Assembly (NCBI GenBank): GCA_947488845.1
Contig: CANLBM010000017.1
Coordinates: 1 to 64,000 of the forward strand
Reading direction: 5' to 3'
Origin: an uncultured Sphingomonadaceae bacterium
Lineage (GTDB): Bacteria > Pseudomonadota > Alphaproteobacteria > Sphingomonadales > Sphingomonadaceae
DNA length: 64,000 nt
Shown here in pieces: positions 8,405-16,859 of the stretch. Each line of letters begins with the position of its first letter. The stretch's first letter is position 1. The position numbers were made by a program, and so were the translations under genes. Below the pieces are notes generated by a model. It was not told the origin of the DNA. It was given only the letters and a program-made list of their open reading frames with translations, and did not search any database.

Positions 8405-9062
8405 CGCAATAGCAAGCTATTTGGGTGTATAGTCGGCATACCATCGGCAAAGACCGGCATGTAACCGGCAACGGCTTGATCGGTGACCACCATGTGTTTG
8501 TGACCTCCTGAACGACATGCGTTCTGACGGTCGAAACATGATGGGTTTTATCAGGTGGCAGCAACTTCACTCTAACGGCAATTGTTGATTAATCGCGCAA
8601 TCTCGAACAGTCATTCCACCGACTGCCAAATTTTGATCTTTTCCCAACCTATAACCGAGCTGAATTATATGATTATAATATGAAAAACTCGAAACTTATT
8701 TGATATCCAAATTAGACATCATCCAAACCAAATCCATGGTGAGCTGTTCTACTCTCAGCGCTTGGCCGGCTATTGACCAGTAAATTATTTTTCAAATTTC
8801 CTTATCACGGTCCGAACCTGCGAAGGGCTCCATTCGCCACCTTGCGGAGCACGACTAGGCCTTTGCAGTATGTCCCATAAATTATGTGGATAAATCAGTG
8901 GAAAAACGCAAAATCGCGGTTGCCGACTTGATTCGAAACGGCGCGCGAGTCATGGTGCAAAATCAGAGCCACGAGAGGGTGCCACGGCAGGGTGCCACGG
9001 GGTTTTGACTCGCAGAGAAACCAAAGGTTTTTCAGGCGCTTAGCTGTTAAACAAAAGTTGGT
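8405..9062. other. Gene-free stretch between the cassette and tRNA-Gln
   Basis: About 650 bp without a supported gene. It is AT-rich from 8580 to 8760. A 13-bp unit (AGGGTGCCACGGC) is tandemly repeated near 8976-9000. It lies at the 3' side of tRNA-Gln, where integrative elements usually insert. I looked for a copy of the tRNA 3' end as an att repeat and did not find one in the window. Confidence 0.4.
8976..9000. repeat. Two-copy 12-bp direct repeat near the tRNA-Gln 3' end
   Basis: AGGGTGCCACGG occurs at 8976-8987 and again at 8989-9000, separated by one C. It lies about 60 bp beyond the 3' end of tRNA-Gln. Its function is unknown; it could be left from integration or slippage. Confidence 0.6.
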
Positions 9063-9133
9063 TGGGGTGGCAGGATTCGAACCTGCGCATGGCGGCATCA
9101 AAAGCCGCTGCCTTACCACTTGGCGACACCCCA
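9063..9133 (-). tRNA. tRNA-Gln (UUG anticodon)
   Basis: Read on the minus strand, TGGGGTG and CACCCCA form the 7-bp acceptor stem. The anticodon stem is GCGGC/GCCGC with loop TTTTGAT, giving anticodon TTG. The T arm is GCAGG-TTCGAAT-CCTGC. CCA is not encoded. The 3' end faces the accessory region to the left, a frequent insertion site for islands. Confidence 0.93.
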
Positions 9134-9219
9134 ATATTAGCGGGCCTGATTCTGGTGAGCCGCGCTGGTGAACGGGCCTATTATCCAGTTTGCCCCCAAG
9201 GGGCAAGAGGCAGTTGTAA

Positions 9220-10323
9220 CTAAGCCTCGAACAGTCGCTTGACCCAGCCATGATCATCCGGCGCAACCCCGCGCTGGATATCAACCAGACGCCGCCGCAA
9301 CTTTTCGGTCAACTGTCCGGGGCCACCGCCACCAATGGTGAATGCACCCGTACTGGACCGGACTGTACCGACAGATGTGACAACCGCTGCTGTACCGCAG
9401 GCAAAGGTTTCAACCAGCTTTCCGCTCGCCGCATCCGCTTCCCACTGGTCGATGGCATAAGGCTCTTCAACCACCATCAGGCCCTCTTCACGGGCAAGGG
9501 TGATGATCGAATCACGGGTAATGCCTGGCAGAATTGTTCCACCAAGCGGCGGCGTGATCAACCTGCCGTCATCCATCACGAAGAAGAGATTCATGCCGCC
9601 CAGTTCTTCGACCCATTTATGCTCGGCTGCATCGAGAAAGACGACCTGATCGCAATTTTGCTCGATTGCTTCGGCCTGGGCAACAAGACTGGCGGCATAA
9701 TTGCCACCACATTTTGCTGCGCCGGTGCCGCCCGGTGCCGCGCGACTATATTCGCCGGACACCCAGATACTGATCGCAGAAGCGCCGCTCTTGAAATAAC
9801 CGCCGGCAGGCGATGCAATCACGAGATAGAGATATTCCTTGGCCGGGCGGACGCCGAGGAACACTTCGCTCGCGAACATGAACGGCCGCAGATAGAGCGA
9901 ACCGCCCTCGACCGAAGGAAACCAGTCCTTGTCAATGTCGACCAGAGCCTCAACCGAATCGAGGAACAGTTTTTGCGGCAATTCCGGCATCGCCATCCGC
10001 CGCGCGGACGCCTGAAAACGTTTCGCATTTTCTTCGGGACGGAATAGTGCGGTCGCGCCATCGGCCAGACGATAGGCTTTCATGCCTTCGAATATCTCCT
10101 GGGCATAATGGAGTACCGAAGAGGCAGGATCCATCAATATTGGTTCGCGTTTGGTTATTCTGGCGTCGTGCCACCCATCGGCTTCCGTATAGCGGATCAT
10201 GGCCATATGATCGGTAAACAAAGTCCCGAAACCCGGGTTCTCCAGAAGCTTGGTCCGCTCGCTGGCATGCACCGGTGTCGCGCTGGGTTCCAGTTTGAAT
10301 TCCAGGTTTTCTATATCTGCCAT
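9220..10323 (-). CDS. ilvE: Branched-chain amino acid aminotransferase
   Basis: A 367-residue class IV PLP-dependent aminotransferase that interconverts Leu, Ile and Val with their 2-oxo acids using glutamate/2-oxoglutarate (EC 2.6.1.42), in the cytoplasm. The PLP lysine is Lys204 in GAAKCGGNYA. Other family signatures are LHYAQEIFEGMKAY near 71-84, SLYLRPFMFA near 142 and the LPGITRDSI stretch. Length and motifs fit the fused-type long IlvE (about 360 residues) of proteobacteria and actinobacteria. It is divergent from a MarR regulator with about 100 bp between the starts, so that regulator may control it. Nothing looks damaged. Confidence 0.95.
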   Translation of the reverse strand: MADIENLEFKLEPSATPVHASERTKLLENPGFGTLFTDHMAMIRYTEADGWHDARITKREPILMDPASSVLHYAQEIFEGMKAYRLADGATALFRPEENAKRFQASARRMAMPELPQKLFLDSVEALVDIDKDWFPSVEGGSLYLRPFMFASEVFLGVRPAKEYLYLVIASPAGGYFKSGASAISIWVSGEYSRAAPGGTGAAKCGGNYAASLVAQAEAIEQNCDQVVFLDAAEHKWVEELGGMNLFFVMDDGRLITPPLGGTILPGITRDSIITLAREEGLMVVEEPYAIDQWEADAASGKLVETFACGTAAVVTSVGTVRSSTGAFTIGGGGPGQLTEKLRRRLVDIQRGVAPDDHGWVKRLFEA

Positions 10324-10413
10324 ATTCTGCCGCTTTCACTGTGAATCATGCCAACAATTGGAAGATATGGAAGCATGTTTCAATTGTCTTGCATTCCTCT
10401 AATCAGCCTGTCA

Positions 10414-10440
10414 AGATACGTCAACATGACTGACGTATCT
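10414..10440. promoter_or_regulatory. 10-bp palindrome spanning the marR-type start codon
   Basis: AGATACGTCA (10414-10423) and TGACGTATCT (10431-10440) are perfect inverted repeats with a 7-base spacer that contains ATG 10426. MarR dimers bind palindromes of this size, so this is a strong candidate for an autoregulatory operator. It lies about 90 bp from the ilvE start. Confidence 0.6.
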
Positions 10441-10941
10441 CGCCCCAGCAGTTCCCCCGGTGCCTCTCCGCTTTTTCTGCGCGAGGACGAAGTCCGCCGT
10501 GGCATCGAGCTGCTTTATTTCGGCTATACCCGACTAACCAACGCAATCGATCAGGAGCTTGCCAAGCACGGGCTGGGCCGGGCGCATCACCGGGCATTAT
10601 ATTTTATTGCGCGGCAGCCGGATCTCACGGTGGGAGAGCTGCTGAAACTGCTCGCGATCACCAAACAGTCGCTCGGCCGCGTGCTGAAGGAATTGCAGGA
10701 CCGGGATTTCATTCTGACATCCACCGGCATCGTCGACCGGCGCCAGAAAATGCTGCGCCTGACCGAAAATGGCCTCGCGCTGGAAGCGGAACTGTTTCGC
10801 CAGCTGCGCGAGAAACTCTCTTCCGCCTATGTCTCGGCCGGCCAGGAATCGGTATCCGGTTTCTGGCATGTGCTGGAAGGCCTGGTTCCGGAAAGTGACC
10901 GCAAGATGGTATTCGACTTGCGCGGGGACAATAACTCCTGA
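10426..10941 (+). CDS. MarR-family transcriptional regulator
   Basis: A 171-residue winged helix-turn-helix protein. Helix LLYFGYTRLTNAIDQELAKH leads into the DNA-binding core (HHRALYFIARQPDLTVGELL, then TKQSLGRVLKELQDRDFI), and the wing carries DRRQKMLRLTENG, the classic MarR signature. I choose ATG 10426 because the residues before it read like non-coding sequence. No Shine-Dalgarno sequence precedes it, so the mRNA may be leaderless, or ATG 10375 may be used. The perfect palindrome over the start suggests self-repression. It is divergent from ilvE. The ligand is unknown. Confidence 0.85.
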   Translation: MTDVSRPSSSPGASPLFLREDEVRRGIELLYFGYTRLTNAIDQELAKHGLGRAHHRALYFIARQPDLTVGELLKLLAITKQSLGRVLKELQDRDFILTSTGIVDRRQKMLRLTENGLALEAELFRQLREKLSSAYVSAGQESVSGFWHVLEGLVPESDRKMVFDLRGDNNS

Positions 10942-10984
10942 CTGTCCCTTGCCCCCTGTCGCGATATCTCGACAGGGCCGACTC

Positions 10985-11491
10985 TCAGGCTTCACCGACG
11001 GTATCGACCATCGCGTGCGCGATTGCGTCCTGCGGGCTCTTGTCGCTCCACAAAACAAACTGGAAGACCGGATAAAAGCGCTCCCATTCTTCAATCGCCA
11101 GATCGACAATCGTCTGGGCCTGATCGAGACCCAGCATGCCGCTGCCACCCAACAGGGTTGCATGGCGGAACAGCAGAATATTATTATTCGACCATAGATC
11201 AAAATGCCCCAGCCAAAGCTGTTCGTTTATCAGACCCAGCGTTTCGTAAATTACGGCTTTCTTGTCCTCGGGAACCCTGATCTCCGGTAGCAGCAATATT
11301 TGCAGGACATGATCCTCATTCCGCCAGATCGCGCGCATCTGGTAGCTGGTCCAGTTGCCCTTTATCTCGACCGACAGTTCGTCGTCACCGGTCCGGTCGA
11401 CCGACCAGCCGCGCGCCTCGAAAAATGCTGCCAGCATGTCCACGGGCGGCGCTTCATCCTGATCAAGCTGTTCCCATTGGTCGTCAAGCAT
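10985..11491 (-). CDS. YbjN domain-containing protein
   Basis: A 168-residue cytoplasmic protein with a YbjN-like domain over most of its length: a short acidic N terminus (DQWEQLDQDEAPP), then MLAAFFEARGWSV and alternating strands and helices. YbjN proteins resemble type III secretion chaperones in fold and in E. coli affect motility and stress; their exact function is unsettled. The start is taken at ATG 11491, where a GGA lies close upstream; the extension to 11545 reads as leader. It is followed downstream by the MarR gene in convergent orientation and preceded by the UbiK-like gene on the same strand. Confidence 0.75.
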   Translation of the reverse strand: MLDDQWEQLDQDEAPPVDMLAAFFEARGWSVDRTGDDELSVEIKGNWTSYQMRAIWRNEDHVLQILLLPEIRVPEDKKAVIYETLGLINEQLWLGHFDLWSNNNILLFRHATLLGGSGMLGLDQAQTIVDLAIEEWERFYPVFQFVLWSDKSPQDAIAHAMVDTVGEA

Positions 11492-11642
11492 CGCAGTTCC
11501 AGATCCTTTGCTGTTGGGAGCGTAGTGGCCCACTCGCAGGATCACGGCAAGGCAACGGAACGCCCGCTTTCACATTGATTGTGGGAACGCTGTGGATAAT
11601 GAACGACGAACGATCACCGACCGCCGCTATCCCTCTGCTGCC

Positions 11643-11993
11643 TTATCTGGAAGTAGTCGGCTTTCCTGCGGCGTTTTTGGACGCAGCAGGCTTTGACGCG
11701 GCGGGCTTGCGGGGCGTCGCGCTTTTTGTTGCCGTTTTCTTCGCCGGGGCGGAGGCACTCTTTTCGAGAGCATCAACACGTTTCTTCAGCGCGTCGGCTT
11801 CTGCCCTTGCCTTCGCCGCCATTTCCTTGACCGCTTCAAACTCGTCACGCGATACAAAGTCCATGCCGCCGAACCATTCCTTGGCGCGCTCTCGCGCACC
11901 CGCTTCCGCTTCACGGCCGACCCCGGCCACAGTGCCGGCAAGGCCGTTCAATACCTTGGAAATATCATCGAAAAAACGGTTCTGGCTTTGCAT
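11643..11993 (-). CDS. UbiK-like (BMFP domain) accessory protein
   Basis: A 116-residue protein. The N-terminal part (QSQNRFFDDISKVLNGLAG, then REEVEA-like EFEAVKEMAAKARAEADALKKRV) matches the BMFP/UbiK family, which assists ubiquinone biosynthesis by linking Ubi enzymes and membrane lipid, and forms a trimeric coiled coil. The C-terminal 40 residues are an Ala/Lys/Pro-rich tail of repeated KPAAS-type units, often seen in sphingomonads. ATG 11993 has GGAG eight bases upstream; the upstream in-frame residues lack one. It sits 49 bp after tspO on the same strand. Confidence 0.8.
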   Translation of the reverse strand: MQSQNRFFDDISKVLNGLAGTVAGVGREAEAGARERAKEWFGGMDFVSRDEFEAVKEMAAKARAEADALKKRVDALEKSASAPAKKTATKSATPRKPAASKPAASKNAAGKPTTSR

Positions 11994-12042
11994 TTTAATA
12001 AACTCCGTCAAGGACCGTTCGAGGGTCCGAAAAAATATTGCC

Positions 12043-12591
12043 CTATATCTGGGATCTCGCCGCCGGAACGACAAGGGTTTCCGCACCGGGATTCAGCGAT
12101 TCAATCTTTTGATTGAGCACCGCCGCGAAACATAGCCAGGCAAGATAAGGCACCAGCAGCCATGCTGCGGCCTTGCGGATTCTTCCGAATATCAGTGTCG
12201 TACAAAGCGCCATCAGAAAAATAATCACCAGGAGCCAAAAAGCGGCCCCCACCTGATGCATGCCGAAGAACAATATCGGCCAAAACAGGTTAAGTGCATA
12301 TTGCACAAGATACAGGACGATAGCGGGGCCGCGCAGGGGTGCGCCCCGGGCATGAAGGACCATTGCGAAAGCGGTCCCCATCATGGTATAAAGCAGCGCC
12401 CAGGCAGCGCCAAAGGCCCAGCCCGGTGGTTGCGCCGCCGGTTTGGCCAGCGCCTGGAACCATCGATTTTCCTCACCGGAATTCGCAAACTGGCTGAACA
12501 TGAAACCAAGAAGCACGGTGACCGGCACGATGAACAATATCCACCGGAGCAGGGACATCCGCAACTGACCTTTTGAAGCTATCTGATTCAC
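12043..12591 (-). CDS. tspO: TspO/MBR family membrane protein
   Basis: A 182-residue protein with five predicted membrane helices, the TspO (tryptophan-rich sensory protein) fold. Family marks include KPAAQPPGWAFGAAWALLYTMMG near residues 50-72 (proline/tryptophan loop) and ALNLFWPILFF. TspO binds porphyrins and cholesterol-like ligands and modulates tetrapyrrole or stress responses in Alphaproteobacteria. The N terminus may instead begin at Met12 (12558). It heads a minus-strand run with the UbiK-like and YbjN genes. A GC-rich hairpin lies just upstream of it at 12628-12651. Confidence 0.88.
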   Translation of the reverse strand: MNQIASKGQLRMSLLRWILFIVPVTVLLGFMFSQFANSGEENRWFQALAKPAAQPPGWAFGAAWALLYTMMGTAFAMVLHARGAPLRGPAIVLYLVQYALNLFWPILFFGMHQVGAAFWLLVIIFLMALCTTLIFGRIRKAAAWLLVPYLAWLCFAAVLNQKIESLNPGAETLVVPAARSQI

Positions 12592-12627
12592 AGGGGCAGC
12601 ATCCTTGATCCTAAAATTATACGAATC

Positions 12628-12651
12628 GTCCGGGACGGCTTGTCCCCGGAC
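12628..12651. repeat. GC-rich hairpin in the tspO / ABC exporter divergent region
   Basis: GTCCGGGAC (12628-12636) and GTCCCCGGAC (12642-12651) pair around a 5-base loop with one bulged C. It lies between the tspO start and the ABC exporter start. No T-run follows; its role is unknown. Confidence 0.45.
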
Positions 12652-12849
12652 CCCCTATGCTTTTAACAATCTCTCGGCGTTTGGCCAGCGTTATGCCGTT
12701 GAACCCAAAGCACCGGCTATCCGGGGAAATTTTGCGCCGCTCTTGGTATTTTCCAATTGATCGCCATGTTGGCCGGACCATAAGCTCCGGAAAGCGCCGG
12801 GACAATCGAGTGATTGTTACAATTGGGACGGACTGCTAAGCGCATTATC

Positions 12850-14664
12850 ATGAACGACAAAACCAATTCCAGCGACATAGAAACCCCTCCCGCACCGCTC
12901 AAAAAGATCGGCAACCTGCGGATGGTATTCGAACAGGCGATCAATTATCCGAAACAAATTGCCTTCGCGTTGATGGCTCTTTTTGTTTCCGCGATGGCAA
13001 CTCTGGCGATACCGGCGGGTTTCAAAACCATCATCGACAAGGGGTTCATGGGCGGAAACGGGGATATCGCTCCTTATTTTCAGGGCCTTCTGGGGATAGT
13101 CGCGGTTCTCGCAGTTGCGACGGCCTTCCGCTTCTATTTTGTCAGCTGGCTCGGGGAACGTGTCGTCGCCGACCTGCGGCTCGCAGTACAGGCCAATCTG
13201 CTGCGGCTGGCTCCCGGCTTTTTCGAGGAAAACCGGCCGTCGGAAATTGCGTCGCGGATGACCTCCGATACAGCGATTATTGAACAGGTGGTCGGAACCA
13301 CGGTATCCGTTGCCTTGCGCAATATCGTCATCGGGGTCGGCGGGATCATCTATCTCTTCACGCTTGCCCCTGCGCTCACCGCAGGGCTGCTGCTCGCAAT
13401 ACCGGTAATCATTTTGCCGATCGTTTTCATCGGCAGGAAACTGACCAATGTGTCGCGATCCAGCCAGGACCGGGTCGCCGATGTCGGCGCGATGATTTCC
13501 GAAGTATTGGGCGCGATGAAAATTGTTCAGGCTTTTGGACAGGAAAATCGCGAGCATGAACGATTCAGCGGCGCGGTCGAATCCACCTTCGATACCGCCA
13601 AGCGCCGGATCCGGCTGCGCGCGGCGATGACCGCCATCGTTATCGGCCTGATCTTTACCGGCATCGTCATGCTAATGTGGCGCGGCGCGATCGGCGTGGC
13701 AGACGGATCGATATCCGGCGGTACAATTGCAGCCTTTGTCCTGACCGGCGGCCTGGTCGCCGGCGCCTTTGGCGCTCTTACGGAGGTCTATGGCGACTTG
13801 CTGCGCGGCGCCGGCGCAGCGGGCCGGCTGGCGGAACTGTTATCAGAAAGACCCGGGATTGCGGCTCCCGAAAATCCGATCGCCCTGCCCGTGCCATCGC
13901 GCGGCCAGATCGCGTTTGACAATGTCACATTTTCCTATCCCACCCGCCCCGACACCGTGGCGCTGGGCAATTTCTCACTGACCGTGTCACCGGGTGAAAC
14001 AGTCGCTGTGGTCGGGCCATCGGGCGCCGGCAAGTCCACGCTGTTCCAACTGGCCCAGCGTTTTTATGACCCGCAGGGCGGTTCCGTCCGTATTGACGGT
14101 GTGGCTCTGCCGTCAGCCGATCCTTCCGAAATCCGCCAGCGGATGGCGCTCGTGCCGCAGGAAACTGTATTATTTGCCGCGTCCGCTCGCGACAATTTGC
14201 GTTACGGCAAATGGGACGCCACCGACGAGGAAATATGGGAAGCCGCGCGCGTCGCCAATGCGGAGAAATTTCTGCGCGCCCTGCCGGAGGGTCTGGACAG
14301 TTTCATGGGCGAAGCGGGAACGCGACTGTCCGGCGGACAACGCCAGCGCATCTCGATCGCGCGCGCGCTGCTGCGCAACACGCCCATATTGCTGCTCGAC
14401 GAAGCCACGTCGGCGCTCGATGCGGAAAGCGAAAAGCTGGTGCAGGACGCACTCGATCATTTGATGAAGGACCGGACCACCATCGTCATCGCCCATCGGC
14501 TGGCGACCGTACGGTCGGCCGATCGCATCATCGTGATGGAAGAAGGCCGGATCGTCGAACAGGGCGACCACGACAGCCTGATCGCCAAAAACGGTCTCTA
14601 CGCGCGACTGGCCGATTTGCAGTTCAGCAGCAGCGAGACGAGCCGCCCCATTACCGTGGCGTGA
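12850..14664 (+). CDS. MsbA-like ABC exporter (fused membrane and ATPase domains)
   Basis: A 604-residue half-transporter. Residues 30-320 hold six membrane helices (type I exporter fold); residues 350-590 hold the ATPase with Walker A GPSGAGKST, Q-loop near LVPQETVLF, signature LSGGQRQR and Walker B LLLDEATSALD. Such proteins dimerise in the inner membrane and export lipids, glycolipids or drugs. The closest pattern is the ABCB/MsbA type, but the substrate is not predictable. I take ATG 12850; the residues before it look like leader sequence. It is a single-gene unit ending at a strong bidirectional terminator. Confidence 0.9.
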   Translation: MNDKTNSSDIETPPAPLKKIGNLRMVFEQAINYPKQIAFALMALFVSAMATLAIPAGFKTIIDKGFMGGNGDIAPYFQGLLGIVAVLAVATAFRFYFVSWLGERVVADLRLAVQANLLRLAPGFFEENRPSEIASRMTSDTAIIEQVVGTTVSVALRNIVIGVGGIIYLFTLAPALTAGLLLAIPVIILPIVFIGRKLTNVSRSSQDRVADVGAMISEVLGAMKIVQAFGQENREHERFSGAVESTFDTAKRRIRLRAAMTAIVIGLIFTGIVMLMWRGAIGVADGSISGGTIAAFVLTGGLVAGAFGALTEVYGDLLRGAGAAGRLAELLSERPGIAAPENPIALPVPSRGQIAFDNVTFSYPTRPDTVALGNFSLTVSPGETVAVVGPSGAGKSTLFQLAQRFYDPQGGSVRIDGVALPSADPSEIRQRMALVPQETVLFAASARDNLRYGKWDATDEEIWEAARVANAEKFLRALPEGLDSFMGEAGTRLSGGQRQRISIARALLRNTPILLLDEATSALDAESEKLVQDALDHLMKDRTTIVIAHRLATVRSADRIIVMEEGRIVEQGDHDSLIAKNGLYARLADLQFSSSETSRPITVA

Positions 14665-14878
14665 CAAGCAGTCCGATCAGGAGGGCTTGAGCTCGGTCGA
14701 TGGAGTAGAATGTGCCGGATGGCAGCGCCAGGGGTGGAACCACAATTTCCTGACCGGAGGTCAATCCATGTCTGGAGATTTACGCTCGTCTCGAGTCCGG
14801 TCACAGATGCCATATTGATCGCTGGTGGTTCCGAAGCCGGAGACATCCATGCTGCTTCGGGCGCTACTTAGGACGCAA

Positions 14879-14916
14879 AAAAAGGGGCCGCGATAATCTT
14901 ATCGCGGCCCCTTTTT
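14879..14916. terminator. Bidirectional intrinsic terminator
   Basis: An 18-bp perfect inverted repeat: GGGGCCGCGATAA with five A before it, a TC loop, then TTATCGCGGCCCC with five T after it. It lies between the convergent ABC exporter and exbD genes and has a U-run in both directions, so it can end both transcripts. It is the clearest terminator in the window. Confidence 0.92.
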
Positions 14917-14934
14917 AAATTCTGTTGGACCAAA

Positions 14935-15387
14935 TCAGTTCGGTGCGCGGCTGGCTTTGTTAAAGTTGCCATATTGTTCGTTACCGACAAATCCGAATTT
15001 CGTCACGCCGCTGTCCTTGATCACCGCCAAAGTGCGATCGGTGGTCAGATAGGCGCTCAGCGGATCAGGCTGGAACTGAAGTTCCGGTTCCGGAACCATC
15101 GATTTTGTCTGCGCCAGATATTGCTTAACCTGATTCAGCGTAACCTCTGTGTCGTTCCAGAGAATCTGGTTGGTTGCCGTGATCCCCAGACGGTTTTTGA
15201 CCGGATCGACAAAATCTTCCGGCGGCGGACTATCGTCTGCAACTGGGAGGTCGATCTTTACCGCGTGGGTTTGCACAGGGATTGTAATGATGAACATGAT
15301 GAGAAGAACCAACAAGACGTCGATAAGCGGCGTCGTGTTCATCTCCATCATTGGCTCGCCATCATCGCTTCCGCCACTCATAGCCAT
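14935..15387 (-). CDS. exbD: ExbD/TolR family protein, second copy
   Basis: A 150-residue inner-membrane protein: short cytoplasmic N terminus (PMMEMNTTPLIDVLLVLL), one transmembrane helix containing the proton-relay Asp of the LIDVLLVLL motif, and a periplasmic domain. ExbD works with ExbB to couple the proton gradient to TonB. It is the last of four genes, tonB-exbB-exbD-exbD, and lies 45 bp after the first exbD. The periplasmic part has insertions (VADDSPPPEDFVDPVKNRLG) and differs clearly from the first copy, so the two may have separate roles. Transcription ends at the terminator just downstream. Confidence 0.9.
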   Translation of the reverse strand: MAMSGGSDDGEPMMEMNTTPLIDVLLVLLIMFIITIPVQTHAVKIDLPVADDSPPPEDFVDPVKNRLGITATNQILWNDTEVTLNQVKQYLAQTKSMVPEPELQFQPDPLSAYLTTDRTLAVIKDSGVTKFGFVGNEQYGNFNKASRAPN

Positions 15388-15432
15388 TTGTGCGTCTCCT
15401 TAACCTTGTATAATTCTAGCTGCCGGTCGAAA

Positions 15433-15954
15433 CTATTCGACGACAATCGGTGTGGACAAAAAGCCCACTTTCGCGAACCCGGCGCGCTGCATGGTGTAAA
15501 TTGCACCACCAATGCACTTGTAGGGCGTGTTGATGTCTCCGCGAATATGGACTTCCGGCATATCTTCCGGTGTCATATTTTCGACCCCGCCAAAGGCTTC
15601 AATCTGGTCTTCCAGCTGTTTCACAGCCCTGGTCACCAACTCGGTAGAGTTCACCGGAGTGGTATTCCAGTAGACACGGCAATTACCGCCGGGAGTGGCT
15701 CCCGAATATTCGGGATCACCCGGGTCACGTCCTGCGGCATCGGTCGTCGTGACTGACAGCAGCACATTCTCGCGCTTCGTCGTTGTCACTTCAAACGGAA
15801 GTACCGGAAGCTCGAGTTCCACGGACTGAATGACCACCGGAACCGCGATCAGAAAAATGATCAGCAGGACCAGCATAACGTCCACAAGTGGGGTTGTATT
15901 AATGTCGGATAGAGGAGTCTCCTCCGTGCTACCGCCCCCAACATTCATCGCCAT
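15433..15954 (-). CDS. exbD: ExbD/TolR family protein, first copy
   Basis: A 173-residue ExbD-type protein with the pattern SDINTTPLVDVMLVLLIIF at residues 17-35, including the membrane Asp, and a single transmembrane helix. The periplasmic domain is longer than usual and holds an insertion (TDAAGRDPGDPEYSGATPGG) with a cysteine. It follows exbB after about 100 bp that contain a strong hairpin. Tandem exbD genes after tonB and exbB are common in sphingomonads and Xanthomonas-like bacteria, where one copy can be dispensable for iron uptake. Confidence 0.92.
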   Translation of the reverse strand: MAMNVGGGSTEETPLSDINTTPLVDVMLVLLIIFLIAVPVVIQSVELELPVLPFEVTTTKRENVLLSVTTTDAAGRDPGDPEYSGATPGGNCRVYWNTTPVNSTELVTRAVKQLEDQIEAFGGVENMTPEDMPEVHIRGDINTPYKCIGGAIYTMQRAGFAKVGFLSTPIVVE

Positions 15955-16016
15955 AGGATTTTATCCTCTCAAAACTAAACCATCTGAAGGGAGCGAAGGC
16001 CCCCTTTTCGTGCGTT

Positions 16017-16054
16017 GGCCCGGTTGCCAGCCCATGGGGGCTGGCAACCCGGCC
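16017..16054 (-). promoter_or_regulatory. Intercistronic hairpin between exbB and exbD
   Basis: A 17-bp inverted repeat with one mismatch: left arm 16017-16033, 4-base loop, right arm 16038-16054, with the core TTGCCAGCCC/GGGCTGGCAA. It begins seven bases after the exbB stop codon on the transcript. No U-run follows, so it is more likely an mRNA stabiliser or partial attenuator that lowers exbD relative to exbB than a full terminator. Confidence 0.65.
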
Positions 16055-16060
16055 TACGGC

Positions 16061-16816
16061 TTATTTCTTTGCGGCTGGTGCAGCAGGTTTCGCGGTGGCA
16101 GCAGCAGCGCTCGGAGCGATTGGTTTAACGCCGCCGTCCGAAGCCATATAGCCGAGAACGTCGTTGGAAAATGCAGCAAGCTGTTCAGCGATCCGCTTGT
16201 TGCGGCCCTGCAACCAGTTATATGCAAGAACGGCGGGAACGGCCACACCAAGACCAAGTGCGGTCATGATCAGTGCTTCACCAACCGGGCCAGCAACAGC
16301 ATCAATGGATGCCTGACCAGCGATACCGATTTTGATCAGCGCGCGATAAATACCGATAACCGTACCGAACAGTCCGATGAACGGAGATGTTGCACCCACA
16401 GTAGCCAGCCATGGAAGACCGGTAGCCAGCTTGGACTTGATCAGATCCTGTGACCTTTCGATCGATCCGTGCAGCCAGTCATGTGCTTCAACCGGGTCGG
16501 TCAATTTGGCATGATCTGCATCGGCTTTGATCGCATCGTCAACAATCTGGCGATAGGCGGAATTTTTGTCGAGCTTCGCAGCGCCTTCCTTGAGGGTGCC
16601 TGCACGCCAGAAAGACGTGCGCATGGCCTGGCCCTGTTTCATGACCTTGTTCTGCTCGAACAGTTTCGAAAACAGGATATAGAAAGAAGATACAGACATG
16701 ATCGTGAGAATTGCCAGAACAGACCAGGCGATAACGCCGCCCTGCTGCATGGCTTCCCAGAAACCGAAAGCGTTTTGTGGTGCTGTCGAACCAGCGGCCA
16801 AAATTTCAATCAACAT
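16061..16816 (-). CDS. exbB: ExbB/TolQ/MotA-family proton channel
   Basis: A 251-residue inner-membrane protein with three helices: one near residues 28-50 (GGVIAWSVLAILTIMSVSSF) and two in the C-terminal half, with the family signature LATVGATSPFIGLFGTVIGI near residues 130-150. It forms the pentameric channel that harvests the proton gradient for TonB. ATG 16816 is chosen because GAGGGG lies eight bases upstream. The C terminus is an Ala/Pro/Lys tail (AAAATAKPAAPAAKK). It lies 80 bp downstream of tonB. Confidence 0.93.
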   Translation of the reverse strand: MLIEILAAGSTAPQNAFGFWEAMQQGGVIAWSVLAILTIMSVSSFYILFSKLFEQNKVMKQGQAMRTSFWRAGTLKEGAAKLDKNSAYRQIVDDAIKADADHAKLTDPVEAHDWLHGSIERSQDLIKSKLATGLPWLATVGATSPFIGLFGTVIGIYRALIKIGIAGQASIDAVAGPVGEALIMTALGLGVAVPAVLAYNWLQGRNKRIAEQLAAFSNDVLGYMASDGGVKPIAPSAAAATAKPAAPAAKK

Positions 16817-16859
16817 TTTAATATTCCCCTCAGGATAAATTAATAGCAAAAAATCTGTG

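Noticed and set aside
8405..9062. att repeat of tRNA-Gln or an integrase gene
   Set aside because: No copy of the tRNA 3' end and no integrase pattern could be found in this stretch or elsewhere left of the tRNA.
9250..10047. 265-residue plus-strand frame opposite ilvE
   Set aside because: Antisense to a conserved aminotransferase, with Cys/Arg-rich non-family sequence; a shadow frame.
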